Shown in pieces: positions 27,183-38,900 of a stretch of 64,000 bases of DNA; the stretch's first letter is position 1, and each line of letters opens with the position of its first letter. The translations under genes were made by a program, and so were the position numbers. Source of the DNA: Pseudomonas triticifolii (GTDB taxonomy: Bacteria; Pseudomonadota; Gammaproteobacteria; Pseudomonadales; Pseudomonadaceae); assembly GCF_014358015.1 (NCBI RefSeq), contig NZ_JACONV010000004.1, positions 1-64,000 on the forward strand. The letters are read 5' to 3'. A model generated the notes under the pieces. That model did no database searches. It saw only the letters and a program-made list of their open reading frames with translations, and was not told where the DNA came from.

Positions 27183-28556
27183 ATGATCCCAAGACAAGTG
27201 ATTAACGCCACGGTAAGCCCAAAAGGCAGCCTTGAAACCCTGTCCCAGCGTGAAGTCCAGCAGCTCAGCGCTGCCGGTTCTGGCAGCACCTACACCCTAT
27301 TCCGCCAGTGCGCCCTGGCCATTCTCAACACTGGCGCCCACGTCGATAACGCCAAGACCATCCTTGAGGCCTACGAGAACTTCGAGGTGCGCATTCATCA
27401 GCAGGACCGTGGCGTACGCCTGGAGCTGCTCAACGCTCCGGCCGATGCCTTCGTCGACGGCGAGATGATCGCCAGTACCCGCGAAATGCTGTTCAGCGCC
27501 CTGCGCGATATTGTCTACACCGAAAGCGAGCTGGACAGCCAGCGCATTGATCTGAGCAATTCGCAAGGCATCACCGATTACGTGTTTCACCTGCTGCGCA
27601 ACGCCCGCACCCTGCGCGCCGGTGTCGAACCGAAGATGGTGGTGTGCTGGGGCGGTCACTCCATCAACACCGAAGAATACAAATACACCAAGAAGGTCGG
27701 CCACGAGCTGGGCCTTCGCAGCCTGGACATCTGCACCGGTTGCGGCCCGGGCGTCATGAAAGGCCCGATGAAAGGCGCGACCATCGCCCATGCCAAGCAA
27801 CGCATCGTCGGCGGCCGCTACCTGGGCCTGACCGAGCCGGGCATCATTGCAGCGGAAGCGCCGAACCCGATCGTCAACGAACTGGTGATCCTGCCGGACA
27901 TCGAAAAGCGTCTGGAAGCCTTCGTGCGCGTCGGCCACGGCATCATCATCTTCCCGGGCGGCGCAGGCACGGCCGAGGAGTTCCTGTACCTGCTGGGCAT
28001 CCTGATGCACCCGGACAACAAGGACGTGCCGTTCCCGGTGGTCCTGACCGGTCCGAAAAACACCGAACCCTACCTGCAACAACTGCACGCGTTCGTCGGT
28101 GCCACGCTGGGCGAAGAAGCACAGCGTCATTACGAGATCATCATCGACAACCCGGCAGAAGTGGCCCGCCACATGGCCAAGGGTCTGAAGGAGGTGCGTC
28201 AGTTCCGCCGTGAACGCAACGACGCGTTCCACTTCAACTGGCTGTTGAAGATCGAAGAAAGCTTTCAGCATCCGTTCGATCCGACTCACGAAAACATGGC
28301 CAGGCTGCAGCTCAACCACGACATACCGCCTCACGAGCTTGCGGCCAACCTGCGTCGGGCCTTCTCCGGCATCGTTGCAGGTAACGTGAAGGACAAGGGC
28401 ATCCGCCTGATCGAAGAACATGGCCCGTACCAGATCCATGGTGATCCATCGATCATGCAGCCGCTGGACAAGCTGCTGCAGGCCTTCGTCGATCAACACC
28501 GCATGAAACTGCCAGGCGGCGCGGCCTATGTGCCGTGCTATCAGGTCGTCACCTGA
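27183..28556 (+). CDS. ppnN: Nucleotide 5'-monophosphate nucleosidase PpnN (LOG family)
   Basis: 457 residues from MIPRQVINATVSPKG, with GGA 9 nt upstream; the frame is open further upstream but without family similarity. Contains the LOG-fold signature FPGGAGTAEEF near residue 257 and CTGCGPGVMKGPMKGATIAH. E. coli PpnN (YgdH) cleaves purine and pyrimidine monophosphates to base and ribose 5-phosphate and is stimulated by (p)ppGpp. The length matches that family and not the short LOG cytokinin-type enzymes. A strong terminator follows. Confidence 0.92.
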   Translation: MIPRQVINATVSPKGSLETLSQREVQQLSAAGSGSTYTLFRQCALAILNTGAHVDNAKTILEAYENFEVRIHQQDRGVRLELLNAPADAFVDGEMIASTREMLFSALRDIVYTESELDSQRIDLSNSQGITDYVFHLLRNARTLRAGVEPKMVVCWGGHSINTEEYKYTKKVGHELGLRSLDICTGCGPGVMKGPMKGATIAHAKQRIVGGRYLGLTEPGIIAAEAPNPIVNELVILPDIEKRLEAFVRVGHGIIIFPGGAGTAEEFLYLLGILMHPDNKDVPFPVVLTGPKNTEPYLQQLHAFVGATLGEEAQRHYEIIIDNPAEVARHMAKGLKEVRQFRRERNDAFHFNWLLKIEESFQHPFDPTHENMARLQLNHDIPPHELAANLRRAFSGIVAGNVKDKGIRLIEEHGPYQIHGDPSIMQPLDKLLQAFVDQHRMKLPGGAAYVPCYQVVT

Positions 28557-28572
28557 TAAACCGGCTGTACGC

Positions 28573-28604
28573 AAACGGGGCGCTGAACAGCGCCCCGTTT
28601 TTAT
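28573..28604. terminator. Bidirectional terminator between ppnN and pobR
   Basis: 12-bp stem (AAACGGGGCGCT/AGCGCCCCGTTT), GAAC loop, followed by TTATTT on plus. It lies between two convergent genes, 17 bp past ppnN, and reaches the end of pobR. Confidence 0.88.
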
Positions 28605-29470
28605 TTCTGCTGACGAAACTGACGGGGTGACTGCCCGGTGGCGCGCTTGAAGAAACGCGAAAAATACGCCGGCTCGGAAAACCCGAGGCTGTCGGACACC
28701 TGATTCACCGTCATGGTCGTGTAGACCAGATTGCGCTTGGCCTCCAGCAGCAACCGCTGACTGATGATCTGCAACGCCGACTGATTGCACAGCCGACGGC
28801 ACAGGGCATTGAGGTGCGCTGCGCTGAGCCCCATCTGTTGCGCGTGCTGCTCGATGGACCAGTGTTCGCGAAAGCTGGCTTCCAGTTGATGCATGAACAC
28901 CTGCAAATGCTCGCGTCCGCGATCCTGTACCTGCGCATCATCACCGTGCTGCTCGCTGCCACGTCGGCTGAGCCAGACCATCAACACGTTGATCAACGAC
29001 TGCAACATCAAGTCGCGGCCCGGTTGGCGCTGACGGTACTCGCGGGCAATCGCGCTGAACAGCGTATCCACATAAAAGCTGTCCTCACCCAGTGCGTGAC
29101 AACGCGCCGTGCCGATGGCCGAGATGTCCAGTGCAGCTTCTAACTGTTCCACCAACGGCCGAGCCAGGCTGAGGATGTGCCCTTGAATGTCTTCAGCAAA
29201 TTTGAAGGTGTGCACGCTCAGCGCCGGAACCACTTGCAGCGAGGGCGTATCGACCTGATGCACCACGTCTTCGACCTTGAGCACTGCCCGGCCTGACTGC
29301 ACGTACAGCAACTGAACCAGATCGCCATGGCGATGGGGCTTGATCTCCCATTCATGCATCTTGCTGCGCTCAGGAATTGACTCGCAGTGAATGAGATCAG
29401 GCGTCGGCCAGGCCGTGGTCTCGCCATAAAGTTTGAAGACAGGAATGGAAGCAGGCGCTGCTCTGGGCAT
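28601..29470 (-). CDS. pobR: AraC-family activator PobR
   Basis: 289 residues. The N-terminal cupin-like sensing domain (IKPHRHGDLVQLLYVQSGRA) is followed by the C-terminal AraC double helix-turn-helix (HAQQMGLSAAHLNALCRRLC; VSDSLGFSEPAYFSRFFKRA; TGQSPRQFR). It is divergent from pobA with a 151-bp gap, the standard arrangement. PobR activates pobA in response to 4-hydroxybenzoate. Confidence 0.9.
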   Translation of the reverse strand: MPRAAPASIPVFKLYGETTAWPTPDLIHCESIPERSKMHEWEIKPHRHGDLVQLLYVQSGRAVLKVEDVVHQVDTPSLQVVPALSVHTFKFAEDIQGHILSLARPLVEQLEAALDISAIGTARCHALGEDSFYVDTLFSAIAREYRQRQPGRDLMLQSLINVLMVWLSRRGSEQHGDDAQVQDRGREHLQVFMHQLEASFREHWSIEQHAQQMGLSAAHLNALCRRLCNQSALQIISQRLLLEAKRNLVYTTMTVNQVSDSLGFSEPAYFSRFFKRATGQSPRQFRQQK

Positions 29471-29549
29471 TGATCAATCCTCGCCAGACCCTCGAAAAGT
29501 CCAGGTAATGCGCTGGATATTGCCTTCTTATCTCGATGGCATCCATTAA

Positions 29550-30806
<1,257 letters not shown>

Positions 30807-31253
30807 AGGCACTTCGAATTGATGACCTGCCCGCTCTGCGCATGAACGGGCATCCCGGACGCAGAGCGTCCTGAGCGGCGTCACCACGCGGGGGCGTGGG
30901 AAATCATCAAAGTGTCTGACTGAATGCGTACCCCGTGGGAGGCGGCTTGCCGGCGATGGCGTCAACTCAGTCAATGACAGGTCGCTTCAGAAAAAGTATC
31001 GCCGGCAAGCCGCCTCCCACACTCACGTTGGTTGCAGCAAGACCTATGTATAACGCCAGTGACGCTGCGCGTCACAAATGCCCCGGACTGGCGCGGTAGA
31101 AAAGCCAGATACCGGCCCGTCCTTTGTGCAATGACACAACACTCGCCCACGTCAGCCGTGCAAAACCCCAAAGCGTTTTATCTGCAGGCTCCCTATGATC
31201 GGGAGGCCCCCGGCAAGCTGCATAAAAATAACAAGCTCTGAGGAACTGACGCC
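30807..31253. other. Intergenic region with hairpins and a REP pair
   Basis: 447 bp without a gene. A 9-bp inverted repeat (CGCTCTGCG 30832-30840, CGCAGAGCG 30860-30868) may end pobA transcription. A REP doublet lies at 30935-31020. A short palindrome GTGACGC-TGC-GCGTCAC (31059-31075) lies about 180 bp before the transporter and could be an operator. Confidence 0.6.
30935..31020. repeat. REP doublet (REPIN-like)
   Basis: A 23-bp arm at 30935-30957 starting GTGGGAGGCGGCTTGCCGG is perfectly inverted at 30998-31020, with 40 bp between. This is the Pseudomonas REP type, mobilised in trans by RAYT transposases. Confidence 0.9.
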
Positions 31254-32579
31254 ATGTCCAACTCTCCGGTTCGCGAGGTTGGCGACGCTGACGGCAATCA
31301 TGTCTATCGTCGCATCACCCTGCGCCTTATCCCGTTCATCTTTATCTGCTACCTGTTCAACTACCTGGACCGCGTGAACGTCGGTTTCGCCAAGCTGCAG
31401 ATGCTCGACGCCCTGAGTTTCAGCGAAACGGTCTACGGTCTGGGTGCAGGTATCTTCTTCATTGGGTACGTGTTGTGCGGCCTGCCCAGCAATCTGGCGC
31501 TGAACCGCTTCGGCCCACGGCGCTGGATCGGGCTGATGATGATCACCTGGGGCACTTTCTCCACCTGCCTGTTGTTCGTCACCACGCCGGTCGAGTTCTA
31601 TGTGCTGCGCTTTCTGACCGGTATGGCCGAAGCAGGGTTCTTTCCCGGTATCGTCCTTTATCTCTCGCGCTGGTACCCGAACCAGCGGCGCGGTCGGATC
31701 ATGGCGCTGTTCATGTCGGCGATTCCGGTGTCCGGGCTACTGGGCGGCCCCTTCTCAGGCTGGATCCTCAACCACTTTGCCGCAGGCCAGGGCGGCATGG
31801 CAGGCTGGCAATGGATGTTCCTGATCCAGGGCCTGCCGACCGTCGTGCTGGGCGTGCTGGCGTTTTTCCTGCTCTGCGACAAGGTCGAAGACGCTCGCTG
31901 GCTCACGCCCGAGCAACGTCAACGGGTCAAGACCGACATCACCCAGGACGAACTCAACCGTCCCGTGCACGGCAAAAGCTCGGTGGCCTCGGTGCTGACC
32001 ATGCCCTTCATCTGGATTCTGGGTTTCATTTACTTCTGCATTCAGAGCGGCGTGTACGCGATCAACTTCTGGCTGCCCTCGATCATCAAAAACCTGGGCT
32101 TCAGCGACGCACTGGTGATCGGCTGGATCAGCGCCGTGCCGTACCTGATGGCGGGCGTGTTCATGCTGCTGGTGGGCCGCTCTGCCGATCTGCGCAATGA
32201 GCGCCGCTGGCATCTGGTGGTGCCCATGCTGATGGGCGCAACGGGCCTGATCATCGCCGCCAACTTCGCCACCGTGCCGCTCATCGCCATCCTCGGCCTG
32301 ACCATTGCCACCATGGGCGCACTGACCAGCCTGCCCATGTTCTGGCCGCTGCCGACCGCCCTGCTCAGCGCCAGTGTTGCAGCGGGCGGACTGGCCCTGA
32401 TCAACTCGATCGGCCAGATGGCAGGCTTCCTAAGCCCTTATCTGGTGGGCTGGATCAAGGACCAGACCGGCTCGACCACTATGGCGCTGTATTCCCTGGC
32501 TGCACTGACCATCATCGGCAGCCTGGTCGCCCTGCGCATCAGCCGTCAGTCGGCAGTCAAGGTCAGCGCAACGGCCTGA
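31254..32579 (+). CDS. ACS-family MFS transporter (aromatic/organic acid uptake type)
   Basis: 441 residues with twelve predicted helices. The first helix segment RLIPFIFICYLFNYLDRVNVGFA and the NxxDR-type motif are typical of the anion:cation symporter subfamily, which takes up organic anions such as phthalate, tartrate or glucarate. A loop near 195-235 is hydrophilic. It lies downstream of pobA but behind a REP doublet, so cotranscription is doubtful. 4-hydroxybenzoate is a possible substrate from position only. Confidence 0.85.
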   Translation: MSNSPVREVGDADGNHVYRRITLRLIPFIFICYLFNYLDRVNVGFAKLQMLDALSFSETVYGLGAGIFFIGYVLCGLPSNLALNRFGPRRWIGLMMITWGTFSTCLLFVTTPVEFYVLRFLTGMAEAGFFPGIVLYLSRWYPNQRRGRIMALFMSAIPVSGLLGGPFSGWILNHFAAGQGGMAGWQWMFLIQGLPTVVLGVLAFFLLCDKVEDARWLTPEQRQRVKTDITQDELNRPVHGKSSVASVLTMPFIWILGFIYFCIQSGVYAINFWLPSIIKNLGFSDALVIGWISAVPYLMAGVFMLLVGRSADLRNERRWHLVVPMLMGATGLIIAANFATVPLIAILGLTIATMGALTSLPMFWPLPTALLSASVAAGGLALINSIGQMAGFLSPYLVGWIKDQTGSTTMALYSLAALTIIGSLVALRISRQSAVKVSATA

Positions 32580-32596
32580 CACCCCGCCCTGTCCTG

Positions 32597-32625
32597 AAAG
32601 CCAGACCTTGTGTCTGGCTTTTTTT
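32597..32625 (+). terminator. Rho-independent terminator after the ACS transporter
   Basis: 8-bp stem AAGCCAGA/TCTGGCTT, 7-nt loop, followed by a T-run (32619-32625), 18 bp past the stop codon. Confidence 0.88.
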
Positions 32626-33080
32626 CGCCTGCGGAACATGCCATCAGCCTATCCGAACTCATCCGGCACTGCGCCGCCGTCGCCGACGCTTGCGAGCTGA
32701 CGCTCAGGCCGGTTTAAGACGCACAAGACGATTCAGGTGAACATCGCCCTGCCGGAAACGCTCTCGTGAGTCGATGCAACTGACTTCCATCCATCGGTAC
32801 ACCTGGACAACGCCAGTGCGCAATTTTCTGCACACGAACGACAGTCGAAAACGCACATGACCCTTGCCAGCCAGTGGCATGACTTGTTTCGCAAACACTT
32901 GCGCAAGTGCGCAGAGTATTGCGCAGTCAGGACGACCATCCTGCTCAAAAAACGATCAAAACCATCCTGAAAAACCAATAACCTATTGTTTTAAAACAAT
33001 AAAAAAGATCAGGCACGCATCTTGAAATAGCGCTTTCCATTCGATGGGCACGGTTGCCTGTTCCTGAGGAGGTATTCGAG
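32626..33080. other. Upstream region of the vgrG operon
   Basis: 455 bp. A 64-codon minus frame (32704-32898) exists but has no Shine-Dalgarno and no family signal, so it is not called. A 14-bp palindrome CACTTGCGCAAGTG lies at 32896-32909. The right 100 bp are AT-rich and should carry the vgrG promoter. Confidence 0.45.
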
Positions 33081-35156
33081 ATGTCTGCCCACCAGACTGT
33101 TTTCACGCTCATCCTGGATGGCGTCGATCATGACTTCAAGGTACTCGCCTTCAGCGGCCATGAAGCGATCAGCCAGCCGTTTGCTTTCACGGTGGAACTG
33201 GTCAGTGAGTCTTCCGATCTTGATCTCGAGAGCCTGCTCAACCGCCCTGCCTTTCTGCAGTTCGCGCCGGATAACAGCGGCATTCACGGGCTGATCGACC
33301 GCATCGCCCAAGGCGATTCCGGCCATCGTCTGACACAGTATTCGATCACCTTGCGCCCGCATCTGGCCCGCCTCGGCCACCGGATCAACCAACGTATCTT
33401 CCAGCGCCGCAGCGTCCCGCAGATCATCGCTCAGGTGCTGGAAGAACACGGCCTGCTGGCCACCACCTACCGTTTCCAGCTCGCCAGCGTTTATGCCGAA
33501 CGCGAATACTGCGTGCAATATCACGAGTCGGACCTGCACTTCATCCAGCGTCTGTGCGAAGAAGAAGGCCTGCATTATCACTTCGAACACAACCCGAACG
33601 CGCACCAGTTGGTGTTTGGCGAAGATCAGGCGGTGTTCCCGACACTGGTGCCTGTGGGCTATCGGCAGGACAGCGACATGGTCGCCGACACGCCAGTCAT
33701 CAAACGCTTCAATCTGCGTCTGGAAACCCGACCCAGCCGCACCACCCGCCGCGACTACCACTTCGAAAAGCCGCGTCTGACCATGCAGGGTGCAGCGCCG
33801 GGCGACGCCCGGCCCGACCTTGAAGATTACGATTACCCCGGCCTGTTTACCCATCGCGACCGCGGTGCTCACCTGGCCAGTCGCGCGCTGGAACGCCACC
33901 GGCATGACTATCGGCTGGCCGAAGGTCAGAGCGACCAGCCTCGGCTGGTCAGCGGCCATTTCCTGCCGCTGAGCGAGCACCCGAACGGTGCCTGGAATGT
34001 GCTCTGGCTGCTGACCGACGTGCGCCACGAAGGCAGGCAACCGCAGGTACTCGAAGAAGCCGCGCCAGCTGATGCCTCCAGCGCAGGCGGATTGCGTCAG
34101 GGCTATCGCAACACCTTCGGGGCCACACCCAAAACCGCTACATACCGCCCGCCGATCCACCATCCCAAGCCGCGTATCGCTGGCAGCCAGACCGCCGTCG
34201 TCACCGGGCCTGCGGGCGAGGAAATTCACTGCGACCGGCATGGTCGGGTCAAGGTGCAATTCCACTGGGACCGCGAAGGCCAGGCCAATGACCAGAGCAG
34301 TTGCTGGCTGCGCGTATCGTCGAGCTGGGCGGGTGATCGTTACGGCGGCATGGTGATTCCCAGGGTCGGCATGGAAGTCCTGGTGACGTTTCTGGAAGGC
34401 GATCCCGACCGCCCCTTGATCAGCGGCTGCCTGTACCACGCCGAACACACCCCGCCCTACCCGCTGCCAGCCCATCAGACCCGCAGCGTGTTCAAGACCC
34501 TGAGCAGCCCCGGCGGTAAAGGCAGCAACGAACTGCGCATCGAGGACCGCGCCGGGCAGGAGCAGATCTACATTCACGCCCAGCGCGACTGGGACCAGAA
34601 CATCCAGCACGACCAGAAAATCCGCGTCGGCCACGAACGCCACGACCGGATCGAAGCCAACAGCTACAGCGAATTCAAGGCCGAGGAACACCGCGCGGTC
34701 GACGGCAACCGGCTGACCGAAATCCGTACCGACGATCACCTGACCGTCAGCGGAACGCGGCACATCAAGGTCGGGGAAGCCTTGCTGACAGACGCAGGCC
34801 AGGAGATTCATTTCAAGGCAGGCGACAAAGTGGTGATCGAGGCCGGGATGGAAATAACCCTCAAGGTGGGCGGCAGTTTCGTCAAGATCGATTCGGGTGG
34901 GGTGACGGTCAGTGGGCCGTTGGTGAAGCTGAACTCGGGAGGCCAACCGGCCACCGGCAGTGGCGCACTGCCGAGCCTGCCAGGGCTGGTCAAGGAAGTC
35001 CTGACAGAAACAGCAGGTGAGTTGTTGAAGCAGCGTCTGACGGAAACGGCTCCAGTCGTCGAACTCTGCCAGAAGCCTGAAGGCGGCACACCCATGGACT
35101 GTCCGTTGCCCGACTGCGGCTGTCGCAAGGCCTTGCAGGAAGGAGACAGAAAATGA
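33081..35156 (+). CDS. vgrG: Type VI secretion spike protein VgrG (TssI)
   Basis: 691 residues from MSAHQTVFTLILDG, with GAGGAGG just upstream. The gp27-like base (about 1-370) is followed by the gp5-like OB-fold segment (EIHCDRHGRVKVQFHWDREG) and a beta-helical needle (GDKVVIEAGMEITLKVGGSF). A C-terminal extension of about 70 residues ends in a Cys-rich CPLPDCGC segment, a plausible docking site for adaptor or effector. No T6SS core genes are in the window, so this is an orphan vgrG locus. It overlaps the adaptor gene by four bases. Confidence 0.95.
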   Translation: MSAHQTVFTLILDGVDHDFKVLAFSGHEAISQPFAFTVELVSESSDLDLESLLNRPAFLQFAPDNSGIHGLIDRIAQGDSGHRLTQYSITLRPHLARLGHRINQRIFQRRSVPQIIAQVLEEHGLLATTYRFQLASVYAEREYCVQYHESDLHFIQRLCEEEGLHYHFEHNPNAHQLVFGEDQAVFPTLVPVGYRQDSDMVADTPVIKRFNLRLETRPSRTTRRDYHFEKPRLTMQGAAPGDARPDLEDYDYPGLFTHRDRGAHLASRALERHRHDYRLAEGQSDQPRLVSGHFLPLSEHPNGAWNVLWLLTDVRHEGRQPQVLEEAAPADASSAGGLRQGYRNTFGATPKTATYRPPIHHPKPRIAGSQTAVVTGPAGEEIHCDRHGRVKVQFHWDREGQANDQSSCWLRVSSSWAGDRYGGMVIPRVGMEVLVTFLEGDPDRPLISGCLYHAEHTPPYPLPAHQTRSVFKTLSSPGGKGSNELRIEDRAGQEQIYIHAQRDWDQNIQHDQKIRVGHERHDRIEANSYSEFKAEEHRAVDGNRLTEIRTDDHLTVSGTRHIKVGEALLTDAGQEIHFKAGDKVVIEAGMEITLKVGGSFVKIDSGGVTVSGPLVKLNSGGQPATGSGALPSLPGLVKEVLTETAGELLKQRLTETAPVVELCQKPEGGTPMDCPLPDCGCRKALQEGDRK

Positions 35157-35950
35157 CCACTTCCTTGCTGCTAGAACGCACCGATCACCTGCTGGAAAAG
35201 CTGTACCAGCTACTGCCTGATCCCAGGCCTCAGGTGCTGTTCGACAAGACCGAACTGGCGCCTCATCGGGAGAAAAGCCCGTTGTGGCTGGTAGCATCTG
35301 CCGACGATAGCTTAGTGCAGGCCGTGCACAGCGCCCCGGAAGACTGGCCCGGGCTGATCATCGAAAGCCCGTTTTCGAACGACATCCTGCTCGCACATCT
35401 CAGGCACCTGCTGATCATCCACTTTGACGGAATACGCAAGGGCGTTCTGCGTTATTCGAATCCTGTAACAGCGAGCTACTTCTTTACAGCCGGTGCGAGC
35501 GAAGAGAACGCGCCGTGGCTGGGACCCATTTTCCGAGTGTCGTGGTACGGCGGAACCTGGGCAGACCTTGCACAGGGTACTCAGCGCTGGATAAGCCTCG
35601 ACAACCCTCACGTCTCCCGCTGGACACCTGCGGCCCGGCCGACCACGCCACGACTGAGCGACACCCATGAGAGCGCCTTTCGCCGCCAGGAGCGAGAACG
35701 CTTTGCCTACGGCTGGTGGAAAAAGCAGACCGGCACAACGTTTCCAGACGCACTCGCTTATCTGGACGAGGGCATGGCGCACGGCTTCGCAACAGACCCG
35801 GTGCTCATGAATCGCTACCTCTCGTTGCGCGCACAACACCCGGACCTTGAAACGCCACCGCGCCAGTACGGCAGCACAGGAGAAGAACGCCTGAATGCCT
35901 TGCAACGCCTGCTGCAACAGCCTCACCCGAACAAGGAGTTCATTCAATGA
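35153..35950 (+). CDS. DUF4123 T6SS adaptor/chaperone (Tap/TEC type)
   Basis: 265 residues. Matches the DUF4123 pattern: an N-terminal region with PLWLVASADDSLVQAVHSAP, HLRHLLIIHFDGIRKGVLRY (the aromatic/Arg-rich signature), then a less conserved C-terminal helical region. Such proteins load a specific effector on the cognate VgrG tip and are encoded between the two, exactly as here. Start and stop overlap vgrG and the effector gene by four bases each (ATGA), so the three are tightly coupled. Confidence 0.88.
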   Translation: MTTSLLLERTDHLLEKLYQLLPDPRPQVLFDKTELAPHREKSPLWLVASADDSLVQAVHSAPEDWPGLIIESPFSNDILLAHLRHLLIIHFDGIRKGVLRYSNPVTASYFFTAGASEENAPWLGPIFRVSWYGGTWADLAQGTQRWISLDNPHVSRWTPAARPTTPRLSDTHESAFRRQERERFAYGWWKKQTGTTFPDALAYLDEGMAHGFATDPVLMNRYLSLRAQHPDLETPPRQYGSTGEERLNALQRLLQQPHPNKEFIQ

Positions 35951-38900
35951 CCATTGGCAACATGAGTGCCGGACCCTCCTGCGAAACCGGCAAATTCATC
36001 GTTCAGATTATCGGCAAGGATCATGAGGCCGGCCAGAAACTGTTACTGAGCAGTGCGGATGGCTCACGCACCTACCCGTCTCGACCGGAGGCCCTGGAAG
36101 ACGAGCAGTGCAGTTGTGTTCTGCAAGTATGGGATCACGTCTCCGGTGCGCAACTTGAACTCGAAATCATCAGCACAGAGGGCGAACCGATTCGTTTGCC
36201 ATTGCTTGATGAAACACGGATCACGCCACGACAGGCCGACGCGCAATTCAATCAGGTCGTACCGGTGCTGCCGTTCGTGGCGCTGCCCGGTTCGAACCTG
36301 CCGTACGATCTGGGCACACCCATGCTGGCCCGTGCCGGTTATGTGTACGTGTTCTATCGGCAAAAGCTCTGGCGAGAAGTGGAAGTACGGATTAGCGATA
36401 CCGTTACGACCTACCATGACATTGATGTCGCTCGTTATCGTCACGAAGGTGGCTTTAACCCCGGAGAACGTAACGCGATCGGCGTGGCGCTCGACGACAT
36501 CTGGCTGCCAGCCGTCTGGAACAATCAACGCGTACTGGACGTCCAGCTGTGCTTTTCGGAGATACAGCTCAGCGCTCCCCGACTGGAACGTCTGGAGCGT
36601 GATGCCGCAGCGAGGACCCAGCGCTGCACCAGCCCTGATCTCACGTGTTCAAAAGAGCGCTTCAAAAGACTGTACAAGGGCAAGCCCGACGGCGAGGCCA
36701 TGCTCAAGGCCTTTTCCGGCTTCAATGCTCAGCACCAGATCACTCAGAGCTTGATGGCTCCGATCACGGCAGCACGCCTGAACCTGGATCAGTCGGTATT
36801 CCCTGTCAGCCTCGTAGCGCCCCAGCGCGCGCGACAGCCTGGTTACGAACGCCTGCTGGATCACCCCGCCTTGTACCTGTGTGATCTGCTGGGTCAGTTT
36901 CCAGCCAAGGCTCGCGAACAGGCAAACGCCTTTCTCGACGAGGCCGACAACGGCAGAACGCTCAACGACACACTGTCTCTGGAGTTGTCTGCACTTGCCG
37001 ACGCCATGCAGGCCAGACTGCCCGCTGATGACGAGGATGCCACCGACAGCCTGGCGCTCTGGCAAGCGCAGCCAAATGCTACCGACGTATTGAGCAAGGC
37101 CCGCCAGCGTCAAGTCTGCGGCGTGTTGCTGGATGATTCGAACCATCGCATACGCCACCTGCGCCAGCGTATAGACAGTCATCAACAACTGTTTGGCACC
37201 TGTGCCCGATACGCCATCCAGCATCCCCACCACGCCAGCGCGCTGCTGGTGCACCAGTTGATCATCCCTCCAACAATAGGAGGCTTGAAGAATCCGCTCA
37301 ATGAAGTGATCACCTCGCTTTCCGATACCGGCCGACAGGCGATCAATCAATGCACAGCCGCTGTCCAGCGTATGCGTGTGTGGCGCGACATGATCAGCGT
37401 TCAGAGCGCACTGGTCGAAAGCCTCAAACGCGTCACTACGCTCCAGACCCTGGCCGACCACTTGAGCCTGGATGGCTTCGAATACGTCGCCGCACTGTAT
37501 GACCTGAGCAGGACACTGACGACCCTCGCACTCTCCCCCTCAAGCGTGGATCCGCTGGCACCCGGCGGCACTATCGTGGATGCGGTCACAGAAGTCGGTT
37601 TCTGGGAACCTCAGGTCAGTGAGGGCCAGACACTGCTGTCGCAGATCACCAACGACCGCAAACACCCGCTGCATGTCATGCTATGGCCCGAAAGCGATCT
37701 GGAAACCGTCTGCAAGCCCTACGAAGCCCCCATCAACGAAGACAAGAACCTGGGCGACGGTCGCTTTCGCGCAACCGAGCTTGCGCGTTTCGAAGACTTT
37801 CCAGTACCGGTCCCCGACACTCAAGTCACACTGGACGCGGCACTGTTGGCCAACCTGTTGGCCGGCGACAGCCTGCAAAACTTCTTTCTCATCAACAGCG
37901 GCAAGGCCACCACCGCTGCGCTGGTGGGGATCTTCGAAAACCTGCAAGGCGCAGTCGACGCCGCCGAGAATGCCCTCGGCAAAGCGGAACAGACACTTGC
38001 GTCGAGCAAAGCCAAGGTCGCCAGCGCTGACATCCAAAGCCAGTCGGCCATCAATCAACTGGCGGAAGCCCGCGACCAGCCTCTCTCCAATGCGCGCCGA
38101 ATCAACATCAACCGCCAGGGTCGTGGCGTCCAGCAACTGCGCAGCATGATGCCCAAGCGTTTTGGCCCCGCGTTCCTGCTGAAACGCAATCGGGTCACAT
38201 CACAGCATTACGTGTTCGGCCTGGAAGACCTGCCAACCCGAAGCGCCATGCCCAACGCACGCTACGGTGAGTACCTTGACCCGGATGGCAACCCATTCCG
38301 GGACATTGATCCCCCTGTCACCCCACGCGGCCCTCTGACCTCCGGCGAACACCACGTGCTGGTGATCCCACGCGGCCACAAAACCGCCCAACTGGTCGGC
38401 GACATCAACCGCAAACTGAAAGCCGCCCAGGAAGCAGGCCATGCGGTTCGAGAGACCGAGCAGGCTTTTGTTCGGGCGAGAAGCGGGCTGAGTCAGGCCA
38501 TTGAAAACCTGGATGCGACGAAAAGCGGGCCTGTTTACAAGTTTTTGAGATCGACACGTTTTTGTGCGGCGGTGTTGATGTTGGAGGTTTGGAATGTGAG
38601 TTCGGAGGAAGATGGGTTTGAGCAGGCTATTCGTGAAAAAGGCATGCTCAGAGCAGGTGCAGGGTGGACCGCGGCAGTTTTGGACCTAGCTATTGCAGCC
38701 GAAGCATTAACGGCAAAACTATCAAGTACTCAATCAACACAGCTTATGAGTCGAAAAATCTTTTACGAAATCTCTGAAGCGTCCGCAAGTAGGTTGCTTG
38801 GGGCAAAACTTGGTGAATCAATAACCAAGCAGATATCAGTTCGTTTTTTTGCACAAGTGGCCTCTGGGGCCTTGTTGGCAGGTATTAATTTCTACGACGC

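Noticed and set aside
27297..28802. 501-codon open frame on the minus strand
   Set aside because: Antisense of ppnN reaching through the terminator; typical GC-rich shadow.
32704..32898. 64-codon minus-strand frame before vgrG
   Set aside because: No Shine-Dalgarno, starts in a palindrome, no recognisable family.
33009..35297. 762-codon open frame on the minus strand
   Set aside because: Exact antisense of vgrG in high-GC DNA; no Shine-Dalgarno and low-complexity composition.
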